DNA from: Rhytidiadelphus loreus
Taxonomy: Eukaryota; Streptophyta; Bryopsida; Hypnales; Hylocomiaceae
Direction: 5' to 3'
Length of the DNA stretch: 64,000 nt
Assembly (NCBI GenBank): GCA_947034895.1
Contig: OX344762.1
Location: 21,556,760-21,620,759, forward strand
The position numbers were made by a program, and so were the translations under genes. Below are positions 11,330 through 22,739 of the stretch, piece after piece. Every line of letters begins with the position of its first letter. Positions within the stretch are counted from its first letter, which is position 1. The notes below the pieces were generated by a model. It had not been told where the DNA came from and did not search any database. It saw nothing but the letters and a program-made list of their open reading frames with translations.

Positions 11330-12682
11330 CTAATGAGATGCTTCTCCAGTAACTGTTAAACGACAAGGAATTACTGATTGGGTTTCATGATGCAGCTCCC
11401 GTCCTCCATCCTCTTCACAAGCGTCATCCGTTACCAAGGTTGACTGCATCCACCAACGCAAATAATCCAAAGACTGCTCGGTTAAAATAAAAACACTCAC
11501 TTGCCCGAAACTCATTTCTAACTGTTCAGAATTTTCAAACTCTGGTCTCAATCCCAGATATTCAGCACACACTGAACGCTTAATGACAACTATTCAAAAA
11601 GAATAATTAGAACTCTCATATTCTACAACGCAAAAGAAGCATTCGTCGAGCCATATTCACCGGTTTTATTTTTGTTCTTTAGTAAGTTCTAGTGACACCT
11701 GCATAAAATCTACAGCAGCCAAAGTTGAAATATAAAGCTAAAAAACTTCATCACCGCGGTTCCGTCCGAACGATGAGTCTCGACAAGCATTAAGAAACTA
11801 TGAATGCGATGACGATATTACAATCCAGGTTAGCAAGTGTATCTTTTGCAAATTGGACGACTTTACTTCCCCAATAAAATGAAAATTTTGGGAGGCAAAC
11901 AAGCAGGGTCACAAAATCAGCCGATAAGGTACTGACCTACTTCGCACCAATGAAATGGGCGGCTCCACATTTGTACCCTTTTCCTGAACAGAGAGGCAGT
12001 CGCAAAATCGAATATTCGCAAATTCAATGAAAGGTTTGTTGATATGTAACACTAGTAATTATCCATTGTATTTACTGGAAACTGACCTTCTCGCTTGACT
12101 TCAAAAAGAATGTAGATAAATTGGACTGCTTGGACCCTGCTCTTGCTGTACTTGCATTTGCAACCGCTTGGATTCAATCTGATATAATTAAGTACGCCAC
12201 TTGCAGTGCTTCTTGGTGCTGAAGTTTGTGAAGCCGCTAAATGGTCGACGACATTAGTTTCTTCATCATCATTTAAATCCATTGTGACGGCCACATCAGG
12301 ATGAAGATTTCCATTCGAACTTCGAAGGATCTAGATCAAAAATAGAAGGATTAATAGAAGCTAGAATATACTTCCACACCGACAGATTCAACGTATCTTA
12401 AGTGCATCACCTTGAGTTCTCTGGCATAATACCACTTCTTGACACTCTCAGAAGTTGAGGTAAGCAGAAAGTTAAGCAGTAAATGGTAGCTCATTGCATC
12501 AACAAAAGCATATTCACGGAAGAAGTGTGCCACCTGCCACATCCATTTTTGATGCTTGTGATTCAGGAACCAAGAAACTATCATCTGCATCCTTTCTTCT
12601 GTAAGACGTGTTGGTAGTCTTGCCTTCAGGTTTTCGTTCTTGCTCTTGGGATAAAGGATGGTGCCGAATAATTTCAGTCGTC
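11330..12682 (-). CDS. Unrecognised multi-exon gene (partial)
   Basis: Consecutive minus-strand exons join with GT-AG borders and matching phase: 12682-12411, 12330-12087, 11983-11941, 11797-11755 and 11578-11501. They give about 226 codons without a stop. A following frame ends at a stop at 11330, but its splice to the last exon would need an intron of only about 36-54 bp, so that join is doubtful. Composition is protein-like: an aromatic, Trp-rich part (MIVSWFLNHKHQKWMWQ), an acidic Asp/Glu patch (DLNDDEE), a Cys-Lys cluster (GCKCKYSK), and then AAHFIGANFLMLVETHRSDG across two small exons. I do not recognise the family. The N-terminus is not found: the first exon opens at an acceptor-like AAG at 12683. 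It may be a real gene or a partial, decaying copy. Confidence 0.4.
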
Positions 12683-14139
12683 CTTGCCATCATAAACAGA
12701 AGCGTTATAAATGAGAGAAGCTAGCCTTGTGCAGAACAATGGACTAGATAATGCTTGAGAGCCAGTAGGCTCAAGAGCATCGTGGGACAGAATGCCAAGT
12801 TTAATAGTTCACCACAAATGTCTATATTTGTACTTTTCACAAATCTAAGGGTGTATAAAGAAGATCTACATTATGAGTTATAACGCTTTTTCTGACTATC
12901 CAATGGAATGGTGATAAATCTACCTTGAAAATGAGACTTGGTATTATGGTGTTATATTCCCATTGATGAGAAGTAAAATCAATGGTCTCAAGATTGTAAA
13001 ATAGCTAGCGAAACACATATTAAAATTTGAGTCACTTCAAAATTTATTGACTCTAGATCCAAAGGAAGGAGGCTTTGTATTGAGAGAAGCTTGTAAAGAT
13101 ACATGAGAAAGTTTGAGTAACAATCTTACTTGAAAAGCGAGTGGCATACTATAGGGATAGAGCCTCTCCTAAATGTAGCTACTCGTTTTTGTGAACTTAA
13201 ATATATTAGTGACATGCATACTAATTAGACAAATTAGAGTAGCTATTTTTACTTAATATGTAAATTAATGTGATTCTAATTTAATTCTTTCTTTGGGGAG
13301 GTTGTGACTTTGGGGGGTTAATGTCATATTTTGTGCTTATGTCAACATTCACATGTCTTGGTTGATTCAAGATGCACGTGATGTTTCTCAAACACCTAGA
13401 GCAATTATGAGTGACATCCAAATGGGCAAAGGGTTTGATATTAACACCTTACCAAGAAAGGTGCAATATCTTTTTCATTGTCAACCAAAGGTTTCAAACT
13501 ACTTGTTGCATGCTCTTTGGAGCTTTGAATTGGAGAGAGGTATTTGATTGCCTCAAGTGAATAAACTTAGTACATATGACTAATTTTCAAATCACCCTAT
13601 GAATGGTATGAGCTTAGTTAAACTTAAATTATATTTGACTTGGAAACCACTTTTTACTTGCAAGTGTTTGGAGTTTCAAAACACTAGCAATTTGAGGAGG
13701 TTTGGGAGGATGCTATGGTGAATTACCTCTATATGTACAATCTTCACATTCATTCTATGGATGCTCATGGTACAGTAGTATTGCACTTAAGATGGAAAAT
13801 TCAAGTGAGCCAGAAATTACATGGTATGGTAAGGTGTATCTTACTAGACATTTTTCAGTTTTGAATTTAGCACTTGTAAAGTATTATTGTTAACTTAATA
13901 ATTCTCTACACTTCTTTGGTAGAATCTGGGATGGATGATTTAGCCAATCACTTACAAAAGTCTAACAAATATTTCACTAGGGTAAAGCTTACCATCTCTA
14001 TGTTGAACTTGAAGAAAAAATATTGATAGTTGTTCATTCAGTAAAGATCATGAATTCTCAAACATATCCTTAATCATATCTTAGCAATTAATCCCATAAA
14101 TGTTCCTCCAATCATTGAATCGAATATGAACTCAATTGT
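12683..14139. other. Spacer; possible 5' part of the neighbouring gene, faint coding traces
   Basis: If the gene at 11330-12682 has upstream exons they should lie here, but I could not find them. A 64-codon ORF at 13353-13547 and short fragments near 13650-13890 on the plus strand look protein-like, yet carry no motif I know. The rest is AT-rich. Confidence 0.3.
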
Positions 14140-14650
14140 TAAAATACATAGACTTCATATAACCACCTTTGGCAACTATATCAACCTCTTCCTTCTCAAG
14201 TTGCCTAAAACCTTTTTGAAGATACTCCAAAGTAACATCTGAAGTTGTCTCAAGAATATTGATTGGATTTGCATCGGATGAAGGCTCACAAATCTCAAAA
14301 ATGTCTATCTAACCTCTTGAGATATCTATGGCTTCAAGATAATATTTTCCATCGATGAGCCAAGTAGGATCCTTGTTTGGATTGATCTCTCTATCATTTA
14401 GTTGATTAGAAATGTGCCAAAAGTTGCAAAGATTGTATGAAAAAGGCTCAGAAACAACATAAACAATAGGAAAAAAACAATTACACTCCGTTGGTTTGCT
14501 AATTGAAGCGATGTTCACTACATTTGATGTCAACATCATAGGCTTCAATGGAATAGCCAAGGAATTGGACAAATTCTTCAACAAAATACAATCACTTGAT
14601 ATCATTGTTGTCAATTGGCCCAAAACAAAAAGAAAAGAAAAGAAATGAAA
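14140..14650 (-). pseudogene. Decayed coding sequence with one in-frame stop, unknown family
   Basis: On the minus strand one reading frame stays open from about 14640 to 14140, apart from a single TAG near 14309. Before the stop it reads KDPTWLIDGKYYLEAIDISRG; after it come FEICEPSSDANPINILETTS and a charged, helical-looking tail (LQKGFRQLEKEEVDIVAKGG). The continuity on both sides of the stop suggests former coding sequence. I do not recognise the family. Confidence 0.4.
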
Positions 14651-15336
14651 TGTAAAATTGCGTCATGGTGACATTGACAAAAGCTAGTAGGAGATATACG
14701 TTTTTTTGTATCATACTATCTCAACTATATAGTAGAATCATACTTCTAGTATTGTAATGCTAGAGACGTTTCTAGGTAGTACGGATTTTGCAGCTATGCA
14801 ACATGGTTCGGCCAACTAACTTGCCATCTAAGCTCGCTAGTGTCCTCACTATATTATAGAATCTACACTCGATCCATGGAAGTTTCTCTAGTATTTAACC
14901 CCTATGTGTCACAAATCAAACAACATAAAGTGACAAGCTTGTTGGCACGTTTGAGAAAAAATGCAATTACTTTGAAACTACTTGATTCTAAAAAAATTCA
15001 CTATTGCATCTTCATACCAACTACTTGATGAGCCAAGATCAACAATTTCTACAAGAATCTATCAAGTAGATTCTAAGATTATAACATTTGATAAACAAAT
15101 TTTTTTGTAGATTTTGATTTCTAATATTTGAAAAATATCCGCTCTAACACACAAGGGTTAAATCCCACAACCCAAGGCCCTAGAACTTATAACAATCCAG
15201 CCCCAATGGCACAAGCAACCTAACCAAATCATAAAAATTAAAGAGCTTTACAAAGCACTATATTAAGACTTATAATTTCTCTAAGCCTTGCATGTTGATA
15301 GTAACTCTTTTGAAATATCAAGTACAAAATTTCATC

Positions 15337-16060
15337 CTAAAATCTTGTTCTAACTAATAATTTAAAATTGTTGTAATATAGAGAGTTAGAATGAAAATAG
15401 AACTGAATTGAATTCACCACACACTTAAAGAAGTCAAATTGTTCTAGAGTGATGTAAGATAGGTTTAGTGTGATTATTGTTCCATGTAGCACCCTTTCAA
15501 TTGCACCATGAACAACATTTGATCCAGAGGGATCCATCACACCATCTTTATGAATGCAACTTTGCTAGTTGTTTCTTGTTCCAAAAGAAAATCAACTACA
15601 TAAGTATATAAATTTTCAAAATGTGTAATTAATAGATACAAATAGAAAGATGACATTACACTTTCGGTCTTTTTTTACCTTTACATGCAACACACATATA
15701 ATCTTTCCATGCTTGATGTTGGAGTCGTCTATATCATCTTCAAGTTTGAAATGACTCAATAGATGGTAGAATTATGTTTGCAACTTGCTTGTCATAAGCC
15801 CTTATCGATCACATATGTTCTTCATGGCAAAATGTTGCAAGATACCTTACTTTCGTTCACCCAATAGACCCCAATTCTTATCAAACTTTGTGTGTATTGC
15901 TAAATCATCTTCGTTCACATCAAAAGCTAAAAGGATGCACTCTTTCACCATCTCTTTGAAGGGATATATGGTAGAAAAAGAATGGCTCCCATACAAAATC
16001 TTAGTTTCCACATTTGTCATAATTCTATGTCATGAAGAACGATTTATATATTAGTATTTT
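15337..16060 (-). pseudogene. Further decayed coding fragments, possibly of the same gene
   Basis: Between about 16040 and 15840 the minus strand encodes a plausible peptide (HSFSTIYPFKEMVKECILLA, then DVNEDDLAIHTKFDKNWGLL). A second fragment, MMDPSGSNVVHGAIERVLHG, lies at 15540-15337. Frame breaks separate them. Same strand and proximity suggest they belong with 14140-14650 as one broken gene. Family unknown. Confidence 0.3.
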
Positions 16061-17107
16061 TTGGAGATTAATAATTCAATCATATATGTTCTAAAAGATT
16101 TGATTTTTTCCTTTCTTATTCACTCTAGCCTAGTAGATTGACTTTGGCAATATACAATAATCTCATACTATGAAGACTGCCATGAATACCAATACCTACT
16201 ATTAGTGCTAGTACAATCTTTCTTTAGTCTAATTCAGGAAAGTCACAAACAATTTTGTAAAAGAAATGAGATCAAGTGAAGAAGCCTAAGTTAAGCTTGC
16301 AATAACAAATTTAAGTTATTGCCCATGACTTACTTAAATTTAACACAAAATATTGATTATTCACTTAATTAATTTACTCTACTATGGATGGAAAAATGAA
16401 GGACAGAATGGAGGGAGGACGTACAATAAGTTTTATTCAAGCTTAATATAAAGTGCTCTAATAAAAAATAAAAAAAGTGTTTACGGAGATATATGAGTTA
16501 CAATGCTTAAGCTTAATATGGTATAAAATATTATGTTAATTGGTTTGTTCCATTATAGTGATTGAAAAAAAAGAATTGGTAGAAGACCCATGACAAAGGT
16601 AATGAAGCTTCAACTAAAAGTACTACTTAATTTTTATTCAAAATAACTTGAATTTTTAGTTATAGACACTAATACAAGGAAAAAGACAATACCCTCACTT
16701 CCACAATTTGGCAGCAATTTGGGATGTCATACTTTTCTTGATATTGCTGAAGCACTTTAGTAAGCACAACTCTTTGTTTCAACGACACTAGCGTGTGAGT
16801 GTGAAGCGGTAAGTTTGAGAGCGGGGAGCGGGGAGCGTTGGAGTTATGTTTTTTAGACTTTTAACCTGAAAACACATATTGTTTGAAAAAAAAATTAAAA
16901 TTTGTAGAAAAATTTCCTATTTCAAGCAAATTTAGGGACCTATGACTGCTATCCCTATTACCGTGGATTCAAAGGATTTTTGTGCACAATCTGCCAAGGT
17001 CCGTTTCATGTGGAATTTCTTTCAGCCACCCCTATTCCACTCCATACAATATTACAATTTTTTTATACAATACACTATCTACAAGTTTTATCCACTTCAG
17101 CCATGAG
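16061..17107. other. AT-rich intergenic DNA, no gene
   Basis: Poly-A/T-rich spacer. A small GC-rich direct repeat (GCGGGGAGCGGGGAGCG) occurs near 16820-16840. Nothing else recognised. Confidence 0.35.
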
Positions 17108-17238
17108 CACTAGTAGAAAATCAAGCCCAATTTGTTGTTTTGGTCGTGTTGATCATCAACAAATTTTTATTGATCAACAAAAATTTGTTGATGATCAACG
17201 CGACCAAAACAACAAATTGGGCCTAATTTTTACTAGTG
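17108..17238. mobile_element. 131-bp hairpin MITE with CACTA-type ends, GAG duplication
   Basis: The element starts CACTAGTAGAAAA and ends with the inverted CTAGTG. The two halves are near-perfect reverse complements over almost the whole length, so it would fold into a single long hairpin. The 3-bp flanks are identical (GAG at 17105-17107 and 17239-17241), the duplication size typical of the CACTA (En/Spm) superfamily. No coding sequence. Confidence 0.88.
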
Positions 17239-18063
17239 GAGGGGGATAAAACTTAGCCTCCACTACAATTGCTCAAGACATGATCTTCTCATAAAGCTAC
17301 GTTTAGAGATCTTGCCTATTAGGATAATGTTGGGCCTCCCCGGATTCCAAACCGTGAAACCGGGTCATTCTATTATAGTCTCAAAGACCTTTAGCAAATC
17401 TACTCCAACCTAATGGAGTGACCACTTTTGGAAAAACAAATCCTATAAAATACAAGAAACCTATTTCCAAAAAACGAAAAAAAAATGAACCAAAATTGAG
17501 GGAAAGAAATGAAAAAAAGAATAAAAATGAATATAGAAATTTAAAAAAAAATGATGAACATTGAAAAGAAATGAAAATGAAAATGAGAAAAATGTGAAAG
17601 TAAATGGATAAGGAAAAGAAAGAAAATGAAAATAATGTGATAAAGAGAAAGACTAAAACGGATTCGGGATATAGAGTTTAGGGTATGCAGTTCAGGATAA
17701 AGATTTACACTTGTATCTCTCAACCATTCATACATTCTTTTTGTAAAACATATTAATCATGACATATATAAGTTAACTTCGTGAACACATAAGCAATGTC
17801 CTTTCTGTAGCCACAAAATCCTTTCAATCGTAATAAGTAAATGAAAACATTATGAATGAAGTACAAAGCAAAATGTAGATATACCTATCCCAAAATTGTG
17901 ATGATCCCTGCTTGAACTAGAAGTAACTTCAATTCATTGAAGCTATAACTCGATGCATGAATGAAAACATCGTCATTGATGTCCATCTTGCAGAATTATC
18001 TAAACAAATAGTACAAGTGCTTGCAATTCACGTACTTCTGTTGACCTCCAATTGCAGAAACAA
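17239..18063. other. AT-rich spacer, no gene
   Basis: Contains purine-rich low-complexity sequence at 17460-17660 (GAAA-type on the plus strand). No open frame of note. Confidence 0.35.
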
Positions 18064-18538
18064 TCATATTTGTAAAATTTGGACACGTGCATGTAGGGAA
18101 CATACCCACAGTAATTCGATACACGTGCATATAGGGAACATACCCATAGTAATTCGATACATGTTTCTGTTGGGGTCTGCCCCTGTCTCAAGTGACACTA
18201 TTGCACCAAGGCCTGGATATGGAAGCAGGGTCACTTCCATGATTTGCCCTCTTACATTGCCCGCGCTTTCCCACTTGTTCCAATGTTCTGTAGTAGGTGC
18301 ATTTTCAATTTGGCGTATGGTTTTGTTGTTCCAAACTGTTGGATACTGAGTTGAATTGGATGGCGATGGTTGATCATAGATCACGCTCTTGAATACTTTT
18401 GATATACTGAAAAGTCGATGTGGTGATAATGCAAGTCGTTCTTGGAAGGAGAAGCCTCCATGTTGTATTAGCAAAGTCTCGTCCCTACTCAAATTAGTCC
18501 CAATCAACACAGGCCAAAACTCCAGCACCTCTGGCCAA
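18064..18538 (-). pseudogene. Open frame of unknown family interrupted by a MITE
   Basis: The minus strand is open for about 154 codons down to 18064, with balanced, protein-like composition: PEVLEFWPVLIGTNLSRDE, a QHGGFSFQERLALSPHRLF region, SNSTQYPTVWNNKTI, and YPGLGAIVSLETGADPN. Its upstream edge is the hairpin MITE at 18539-18755. If the MITE and one CAA duplication are ignored, the same frame stays open for about 13 further codons (KGSKCKWVID leading into WPEV) before a stop near 18795. The MITE therefore seems to have landed in coding sequence. No ATG is found at a sensible place and I do not recognise the family. The last 40-odd codons run through a tandem repeat and may not be genuine. 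Confidence 0.4.
18083..18165. repeat. Tandem repeat, about 40-bp unit, two copies
   Basis: The string CACGTGCATGTAGGGAACAT and the following CCCACAGTAATTCGATA recur directly with two or three changes. The repeat lies inside the 3' part of the open frame at 18064-18538. Confidence 0.75.
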
Positions 18539-18755
18539 CACTAGAAGAAACCCGCGTTTTAAATGATGTTTTGTAATTTTTTTAAACGGATTTTAGGTGA
18601 CGTTCATTGCAACAAGCCCATGTTTTTATATCAACATTGATGTTATATTGTACGTATTATTGACATAAGAACATAGGCTTGTTGCAATAGACATCACCTA
18701 AAATCCGTTTAAAAAAATTACAAAACATCACCTAAAACATGGTTTTCTTATAGTG
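18539..18755. mobile_element. 217-bp hairpin MITE with CACTA-type ends, CAA duplication
   Basis: Left end CACTAGAAGAAA, right end the imperfect inverse TTTTCTTATAGTG. Long inverted arms pair across most of the element (for example AAAATCCGTTTAAAAAAATT and CTTGTTGCAAT). The flanking 3 bp are CAA on both sides (18536-18538 and 18756-18758), as expected for the CACTA superfamily. Non-coding. Confidence 0.88.
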
Positions 18756-18758
18756 CAA

Positions 18759-19716
18759 TCAATGACCCATTTGCACTTTGAGCCTTTCACACATCATTCA
18801 ATGTCAACCCAACAAAACCAAAAGTCCGCCACCACCTCTCGCTTACTCCCATAATCTTCCTTTCTACCGTGGTAGGTGGGAGCTGGGGTTCCTACTTCCT
18901 AGACGTCCCTTTGCTATTTTCGCCATGCACTCGATGTTCGATCCCTTCTGTTGAGCTTGACATTTTGCAAATGTAACTATAGCTTCCTCATTGGCATTGT
19001 TGTCACCATGTTGGCCCTTGACTAATCAAAATATGGAATCCAATGACAAAAAGGGACCATGAAGGTTTCCTATACAACCAAAATTTTGCTAGGATAGAGA
19101 ACAAATCTATAGGCCATGTGCCTCTATATGTGCAACTATGGTTTTGTTAGGGATTGAATTTCACTAAGTCATTCCATCTACCTCAAAAATCCATTGATAG
19201 GGTTGTTTTAACAACGGGCAAAGAGATGCTCTAAGTTTGTATCAAATGGGTCAACAATTCAAATATCTCATTTTTTGATCACATTATGCTTCAAATCTGC
19301 AGTGGACATTATGTACTTAGAATCAACCTACAAAGATGTCTCGATTTACTGTTAATTCTTTACATATTATATAAAAAATAATATTAAGCTGGGACTTTTA
19401 CTAAGAGTTGGATTTAACTAAAATAGAATTCCAACTATTGTTATAATTTCTAACTCCTTGGTGCCAAAACTTCCCCTAAAAGTGTCATAATGTAGGCATA
19501 TCTTAGTGACTTTAGATTCAGGATCTATTGTAAAGCTATTGAAGTTCCATTTTCAATTATGACCAACCAACTTTTGAGAATCTAGTGGGACTTGGAACTT
19601 GAAACAGAGTGAGAAGGGGGCTTTAAGGTAAGGGTCCTTTTTCATGCCATCCGCTTATTTGTACCACTATTTGGTTTCTATGTATTGGTTGAGTTCATTT
19701 GGAAGTTTCAAATGTA
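18759..19716. other. Intergenic DNA, no gene recognised
   Basis: Moderately AT-rich. No open frame with a recognisable motif; no transposon ends apart from the neighbours. Confidence 0.3.
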
Positions 19717-20137
19717 TAGTAAGCTCTACTTCATTTACGATTTTTTGCATTCACAGGGACAAAATGACTGCTGCCATCTTTGATGCCCTCCCTAGGGCTG
19801 AAAAATTGTTATTTTATCATGAAATTTTTTTCACAAGATCTCATAACAAAAATTTCATGGCCAAATTTTAATTTCTCATTCTTTGGAAGGGTGTGAAAGT
19901 TGGTAGCATTGAAATTTTTCTCACAACTACACATGTTGATAGATTGTGAATATCTTTTTATGTATAAATCTTTTCGCCTTGAAATTTGGCACATATGTTA
20001 TTAACATAGAGATGATCTTGTGAAAAAAATTTCATGATAAAATAACACTTTTTCAGCCCTATGGAGGGCGTCAAAGATGGCAGCAGTCATTTTTTCCCTG
20101 TGAATGCAAAAATTCGTAAATGAAGTAGACCTTACTG
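19717..20137. mobile_element. 421-bp mariner-type MITE, TA duplication
   Basis: The ends are inverted copies for well over 100 bp. The left arm has AGTAAGCTCTACTTCATTTA and continues through GCATTCACAGGG and GACTGCTGCCATCTTTGA; the right arm is its reverse complement with few changes. TA flanks both ends (19715-19716 and 20138-20139). Subterminal text (GGGCTGAAAAATT, TTCACAAGATC, GTTAATAACAT) is shared with the Tc1/mariner remnant at 34774, so this is probably a non-autonomous relative. Confidence 0.82.
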
Positions 20138-20529
20138 TACAATATTGATACATAATCGCACAAAGACGGTGGCTTTTGAATTGGGACACAAATTGAGTCT
20201 CTTTCCATATGAATTTCATCCTAAAATAGTACAAAAAACGAAAAGTATCCAACGAATAACTTTCTCCATCATTAAAGGTAGTTATCTAAAAATGATCAAA
20301 TTATGGATACATACAAACCCACACATACATCTAAAAAAAACCTTGTCATTGTTATGTGACTTTCATATAACATTAATGTGTATGAAGGTCCATACCATAC
20401 ACGATGTGACTTTCATATAATTAAAACTTCATATGAACGTTGTCGTGCTGCAAATGCAGACATTATATAGAATATGTATATATATATATGTTTTAATTAG
20501 ATTTAAATATTTGTAACATTTAAAGAAGA

Positions 20530-20580
20530 TGACGTCATTTGAGGTGGCTTCAAGGTAACGCCTTCTCTCTTCGACTATAA
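20530..20580 (+). promoter_or_regulatory. TGACGTCA box and TATA box before the element's ORF
   Basis: The palindrome TGACGTCA (20530-20537), the core of plant bZIP (TGA/CRE-type) sites, lies about 38 bp before CTATAA (20575-20580). The TATA box is about 69 bp upstream of the chosen ATG at 20649, a workable core-promoter geometry. Function is inferred from motif and spacing only. Confidence 0.5.
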
Positions 20581-20648
20581 GGAGAAAGATTCACTTGAAA
20601 GCTTCATCTTATTTGATATTCTTCTTTGTGTTTCATTTAGATTACATT

Positions 20649-21107
20649 ATGTTGAACTGGAGGGTTTTTTCTGAGCCTCAAGATGAAGAATCTCAACCGG
20701 AGTGTGAGTTTGAATTTTCTTTGTCGCAACTGCCGGATCAGCCACAATTGCCATTGGATCTTTCTTTACTACATGGGCGACCAGAAGACGAAGCTGGGCC
20801 ATCTCGACCACCGAAACAACCTCGTGTGGAGAAACGATGGCACGGTAACCTTAATCGTGAAGCTCGAGCAATGGTGATTTTATTGCAGGTTGGATGTGTT
20901 GAACCCGGTAGCCGAGAAGTAACATTTGAAGGATGTTTTGAAGGCTTAAACGAAGATCAATATTTTTGCATGGTGAAGCCTATCGAAGGGAGTCGCGGTC
21001 ATCAACGATGGTTGGAAGGGCCAGTCAATCTTTTAACCAAGGCGGATCGTGCCGAATACGTTGCTGCTACCGTCAAACACATCCTCAAATTCTTGCAGAT
21101 GGAATAA
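20649..21107 (+). CDS. ORF of unknown family inside the 3-kb TIR element
   Basis: A 152-aa ORF. An ATG at 20595 is in frame but sits only 15 bp from the TATA box, so the ATG at 20649 is preferred. The N-terminal third (2-60) is acidic and Pro/Leu-rich (PDQPQLPLDLSLL at 29-41) and ends in a basic stretch (RPPKQPRVEKRWH, 53-65), which looks disordered. The rest looks like a compact domain: REARAMVILLQVGCVEPGS (70-88), FEGCFEGLNEDQYFCMV (93-109), WLEGPVNLL (121-129), and a closing helix AEYVAATVKHILKFLQ (135-150). Three Cys (83, 96, 107) fall in the domain. Codon use is markedly less AT-rich than the flanks. I do not recognise it; it does not look like a transposase catalytic core. It could be a captured host gene fragment or an element-specific protein. 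Confidence 0.55.
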   Translation: MLNWRVFSEPQDEESQPECEFEFSLSQLPDQPQLPLDLSLLHGRPEDEAGPSRPPKQPRVEKRWHGNLNREARAMVILLQVGCVEPGSREVTFEGCFEGLNEDQYFCMVKPIEGSRGHQRWLEGPVNLLTKADRAEYVAATVKHILKFLQME

Positions 21108-21289
21108 TATTTTGATTGTAGCTCTAGTTTTTTACCTCTATTAGATATATGTTGATTTTTAGTTCTTCATTCCATAGTTGAAGTGATTTATTACAATAAA
21201 TTTGTATTTGTGAAGTAGTATGAAGGAAATATTTGAATAGTTTATCTTTTAGGTGAACTTGAAGTGAATTTCCTTCAAAGTTAAAGATA

Positions 21290-22450
21290 AAGAAATAGTT
21301 GTGGGGTCAAATAAGTGCTCAATTATTCATGTTGTAGTTTTGGGAGTGAGTTAGGGGCTGACCCCACTTGTTTGTGTGGTTAGAGTGAAGATAAGGTGGA
21401 AAAAAGGTGAACACTATTCATCTTCTCTCCCGTTGGGAGTTTAGGGAGAACCCGAATGTTTGGAGAGTCATTGTGTTGTGAGTTTGAAGTATTTTGAAAT
21501 GAAAATTTGAAAGTGTTGTGTATCATGGTGTGTAGTTTCCAAATTGATCTCACTTGCTTGATTTGAAGTTGTGAAGCAAAAGTTGTGCTAGTTTGAGTGG
21601 AGGGAGGTTTGTTGCCTTTAAAATTAAGAGGTAGAGACTTCGACCGACCATAAAAGACGGACAGATTCTTGTTTTGCCATGAAATTTGGAGGGAGTGTAG
21701 GAAATTGTGTTAGCTTTTCATGAAGCTATCATTCGATCTGTTTGGAGTTTGTATGAGAAAGTTGTGAGTGTGGAAGCAAAGGAAGGTCTGCTGCCTTTCC
21801 CTTCTCAAGGCCGAAACTTTGGATGGCCATAGAAGTTGGACAGAGTTTTAGAATCGTATGAAATTTGGAGAAGTAGATGATTGTTTTAGCTTTCCGAAAA
21901 GCTATCATTTAGTTCATTTGGAGTTGTAGATCAATAGAGACACTCATCCAAAGATCAGCTTGGGAATTGAAGTTGGAGTTGGAGTTGAAGGAGTTTTGAA
22001 GATTTGTGTGTTTGTGTGTGTTTGGCTTGTGGCTTTGTAAATTTCATTTTATTGTTGCGGGCAGTTTGGTTCACACCAATACTAGCTTCATTTGGTGTTG
22101 TGAATGCGACGAAGTGGGGTTAATTGCCCACATGGTCAAGACTTTTATGTTGTTCCCACTGGTGAGGCAAGTTTACTAGTCACTGTGGGTTTGAAATTTA
22201 GAATCCAATCCCTCGGACAGCTCAGCTCGTGGTCTGGCCGTCCCGTTTTACACGTCCGAAGCCCGTGGTTTCTTATCACCCTATCTTAACCCTTGGCCTA
22301 TTTTGAAATACAACAAGATAGGACAACGAGTAGCAGTTTGAAGATTTGAAGACTCGAAGATTTGAAGATTCGACAAGTTACGATTTATTTCATTCCCGAC
22401 CCATTTCTAGTCACAGCCAAAATCCTCGTAATTTCCCGAGGCAAACTCTC
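21290..22450 (+). other. Non-coding, internally repeated segment of the element (LTR-like texture)
   Basis: Two related blocks of about 150 bp (from about 21625 and 21805) share GAAATTTGGAG, a TTTTAGCTTT-type string and AAGCTATCATTTNGTTCATTTGGAGTTTGTA-like text. Such repeated 'gaaatttgga...tttggagtttgta' sequence is familiar to me from plant LTR retrotransposon ends, but I cannot define TG...CA borders or a target duplication. It could be a solo LTR nested in the TIR element, or its 3' non-coding part. Confidence 0.3.
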
Positions 22451-22739
22451 TCTACACGACAACGCTATATGACATTTATATGAATTCAATAACGCATTAG
22501 ATGTGATTTTCATATGAACTTCATGTCATTTGAAATTTCAGTAACTTAAAAAAGTTACAAATTGAAAAGTTACGATTTTCCATTATTTTTTTTACCTTTT
22601 GCAAAGTATATCCAAAATAAAAAAAGACTTTGAAGAACTTCATAAATATGCAACTCTTCCAAAGTTTTAACTTTTGAATGTTATTCAAGTTGCAACTTTT
22701 TAACCTTAAAATGTGGGGCTAGTTATAGTGGAAATCAGC

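Noticed and set aside
20595..20648. Upstream in-frame ATG of the TIR-element ORF
   Set aside because: It is only 15 bp from the TATA box, so it would lie upstream of a normal transcription start; the ATG at 20649 is preferred.
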